This document shows positions 62,631 through 64,000 of a stretch of 64,000 nucleotides of DNA, one piece after another (the first letter of the stretch is position 1; every line of letters starts with the position of its first letter). Made by a program: the position numbers and the translations under genes. Under the pieces are notes generated by a model that saw only the letters and a list, made by a program, of their open reading frames with translations, was not told where the DNA came from and ran no database searches. Origin of the DNA: Lachnospiraceae bacterium AM93-12TA (GTDB lineage: Bacteria > Bacillota > Clostridia > Lachnospirales > Lachnospiraceae); NCBI GenBank assembly GCA_027698105.1, contig JAQERH010000004.1, forward strand, positions 1 to 64,000, written 5' to 3'.

Positions 62631-63761
62631 CTATGCCTGAATGATCTGATAGCCTGCTGCCTTATTCAGACGGTTCATAATCGCCAGCCCAAGCTCATCG
62701 GCAGGAAAACTCTCTGAAAAGATAACGTCCGCTCCCAGATCGTCAAAATCCCTGAGAACCCCGTAAAGATTGTGTGCCACTGTCGCCTCGTCCGCCCGAA
62801 AGCCGATACTCTTTACCATTCCGGCCGGATAGAGGGCTTTCGTCTCCTCTGTACAGATAATTCCTACCTTGAAACCTTCTCCCAGCTTTTCAGCTGCCAG
62901 ATCATTGATGCGGGCCGTTACCGCCTCCTGGTTTCCCTCTACCAGAGTGAGGGATGCCTTAGGCGCGTAGTGGCGGTATTTCATCCCCGGTGCCTTGGGC
63001 TTTATATCTGCTCTCATAGGACCTGTGAGAGCCGGATCCACTGCTACCTGGCCTACAACGCTGCGAAGCATTTCCATGGTAATAGCTCCAGGTCTTAACA
63101 GAGTAGGGATCTCCTCCGTCACATCTACAATCGTAGACTCCACTCCGATTCCCACCGGACCGCCGTCCACAATCATGTCAATTTTTCCGTCCATATCCTG
63201 CAGCACATGCTCTGCTCTGGTGGGGCTGGGACGGCCTGATGTGTTTGCGCTGGGGGCGGCGACTGGAACGCCTGCAAGGCGGATCAGCTCCCTTGCCACC
63301 GGATCACTGGGCATACGCACAGCCACAGTCTCAAGACCTCCCGTTGTTCCATGGGGCACGATTTCGCTCTTTGGAAATACCAGGGTCAGCGGTCCCGGCC
63401 AGAATGCCTCTGCCAGCTTTCTCCCTGCCTCCGGAATCTCAGCCACCAGGGGCTTCAGCCCGTCTAAATCAGCAATATGTGCAATCAGAGGATTGTCAGA
63501 GGGACGTCCTTTCGCCTCATAAATCTTTTTGGCTGCCTTCTCATCCAGCGCATTCGCCCCCAGGCCGTAAACAGTCTCTGTAGGAAAGGCTGCCAGGCCT
63601 CCTCTGCGAAGAACGTCTGCCGCTTCCCTGAGAACTTCCCGGTCCCTATCTGTCAGCTTTGCCGGCCTGTTTCTGTCTTCCAGAGAAAAGCTCAGCTCAT
63701 TCTCCCGCATATTTCTATACGCTTCATTGATTTTTACAACCTTTGTCTTTATCTGATCCAT
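62631..63761 (-). CDS. L-threonylcarbamoyladenylate synthase (Sua5/YwlC type)
   Basis: 376 aa from ATG 63761 (MDQIKTKVVK), with AAGGAG upstream; 47 upstream in-frame codons are less likely. TsaC/YrdC core: PTETVYGLGANALDEKAAKK, YEAKGRPSDNPL, MPSDPVA, APSANTSGRPSPT. The C-terminal Sua5 domain (PGMKYRHYAPKASLTLVEG to the end) follows. It makes the precursor of t6A37 in tRNA. The N-terminal 40 residues are specific to this group. Confidence 0.94.
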   Translation of the reverse strand: MDQIKTKVVKINEAYRNMRENELSFSLEDRNRPAKLTDRDREVLREAADVLRRGGLAAFPTETVYGLGANALDEKAAKKIYEAKGRPSDNPLIAHIADLDGLKPLVAEIPEAGRKLAEAFWPGPLTLVFPKSEIVPHGTTGGLETVAVRMPSDPVARELIRLAGVPVAAPSANTSGRPSPTRAEHVLQDMDGKIDMIVDGGPVGIGVESTIVDVTEEIPTLLRPGAITMEMLRSVVGQVAVDPALTGPMRADIKPKAPGMKYRHYAPKASLTLVEGNQEAVTARINDLAAEKLGEGFKVGIICTEETKALYPAGMVKSIGFRADEATVAHNLYGVLRDFDDLGADVIFSESFPADELGLAIMNRLNKAAGYQIIQA

Positions 63762-63931
63762 GTTCGTTTTCTCCTTTTCCCAGACTGACTCCGCACTGCT
63801 CCTTACAGCTGCGCCGCCTTCTGTTCTCTTGTTTCTTTCTATGGTATTTCCTGATTTCCTGTATACTGACGCTATCATAGCACAGGAACAGGGCAGGTGC
63901 AAGACTGGCCTCCCTCAGCAGATTCAGACGA

Positions 63932-64000
63932 TCATCTGGTATTTAAGTATTCCATCACTCCCATATGAATCGTCCAGGCCATCCGATCCTGGTACTCCGG
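63932..64000 (-). CDS. Partial gene, C-terminal end
   Basis: The last 22 codons of a minus-strand gene run off the window: PEYQDRMAWTIHMGVMEYLN then TR and TGA. I do not recognise the family from this tail. It ends 170 nt before the Sua5 start. The gap 63762-63931 shows no other gene. Confidence 0.5.
   Translation of the reverse strand, partial: PEYQDRMAWTIHMGVMEYLNTR

Overview
The window joins a gut-type Firmicutes chromosome to a roughly 40 kb accessory island. The chromosomal part (about 40.3-64 kb) suggests a Lachnospiraceae-like anaerobe: AGGAGG-type ribosome binding sites, a monomeric [FeFe] hydrogenase, a fused spermidine/putrescine permease-binding protein, nagB/nagA, a VanW-family protein and a DUF4080-type radical SAM protein. 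The species cannot be fixed from this sequence alone.

Island, left to right. (1) 0-1.6 kb: an IS30-family transposase and a patch of short IS-end-like repeats. (2) 1.6-6.9 kb, minus strand: the macrolide module mef(A)-msr(D). Both classical leader peptides (MTASMRLR and MYLIFM) and their attenuator hairpins are intact. The module is bracketed by two colinear 1491-nt direct repeats, which are the bodies of two large serine recombinases. The left copy is fused in frame to a GrpB-family domain. (3) 6.9-10.5 kb: a three-gene recombinase operon, large + small without a catalytic domain + large. (4) 10.5-30.4 kb, minus strand: a full siphovirus late region in transcription order: sigma-like regulator, small genes, large terminase, portal, ClpP-type protease, HK97 capsid, connectors, major tail protein, G/GT tail chaperone with a textbook -1 frameshift signal, tape measure, Dit, Tal, GH18-bearing tail protein, holin, amidase. 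No repressor, replication gene or small terminase is visible. (5) 30.6-40.1 kb, plus strand: a type I restriction-modification operon (Phd-like protein, hsdM, hsdS, hsdR, ImmA/IrrE-type metallopeptidase), faced by a convergent DUF4268 PD-(D/E)XK-type gene. The latter has three repeats of exact 29-bp period upstream.

The island abuts the 3' end of a 23S rRNA m5U methyltransferase gene (rlmCD/rum type). This recalls streptococcal mef(A) phages such as Phi-m46.1, which integrate in rum. The other chromosomal junction is outside the window.

Chromosome: rlmCD, a UPF0340 gene, aroC and a beta-propeller lactonase lie on the minus strand. A cupin-XRE regulator and potA-potB-potCD follow on the plus strand. 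Then come a NifX-like protein and the hydrogenase (minus), nagB (plus), nagA, trmL, a PLP aminotransferase with an Lrp regulator, an orphan HypE-like C-terminal domain, a VanW protein, a DnaQ-like exonuclease, nth, a radical SAM protein, a dCMP deaminase and a Sua5-type protein (minus). Three convergent-end hairpins at 49.6-53 kb have unrelated stems but the same loop motif.

The signals I find most worth testing are the leader elements with a tRNA T-arm-like sequence in the prophage, the putative short RNA and Shine-Dalgarno-masking hairpin before the sigma-like gene, the Phd/metallopeptidase pair framing the restriction operon, the GrpB-recombinase fusion, and the conserved-loop terminators.
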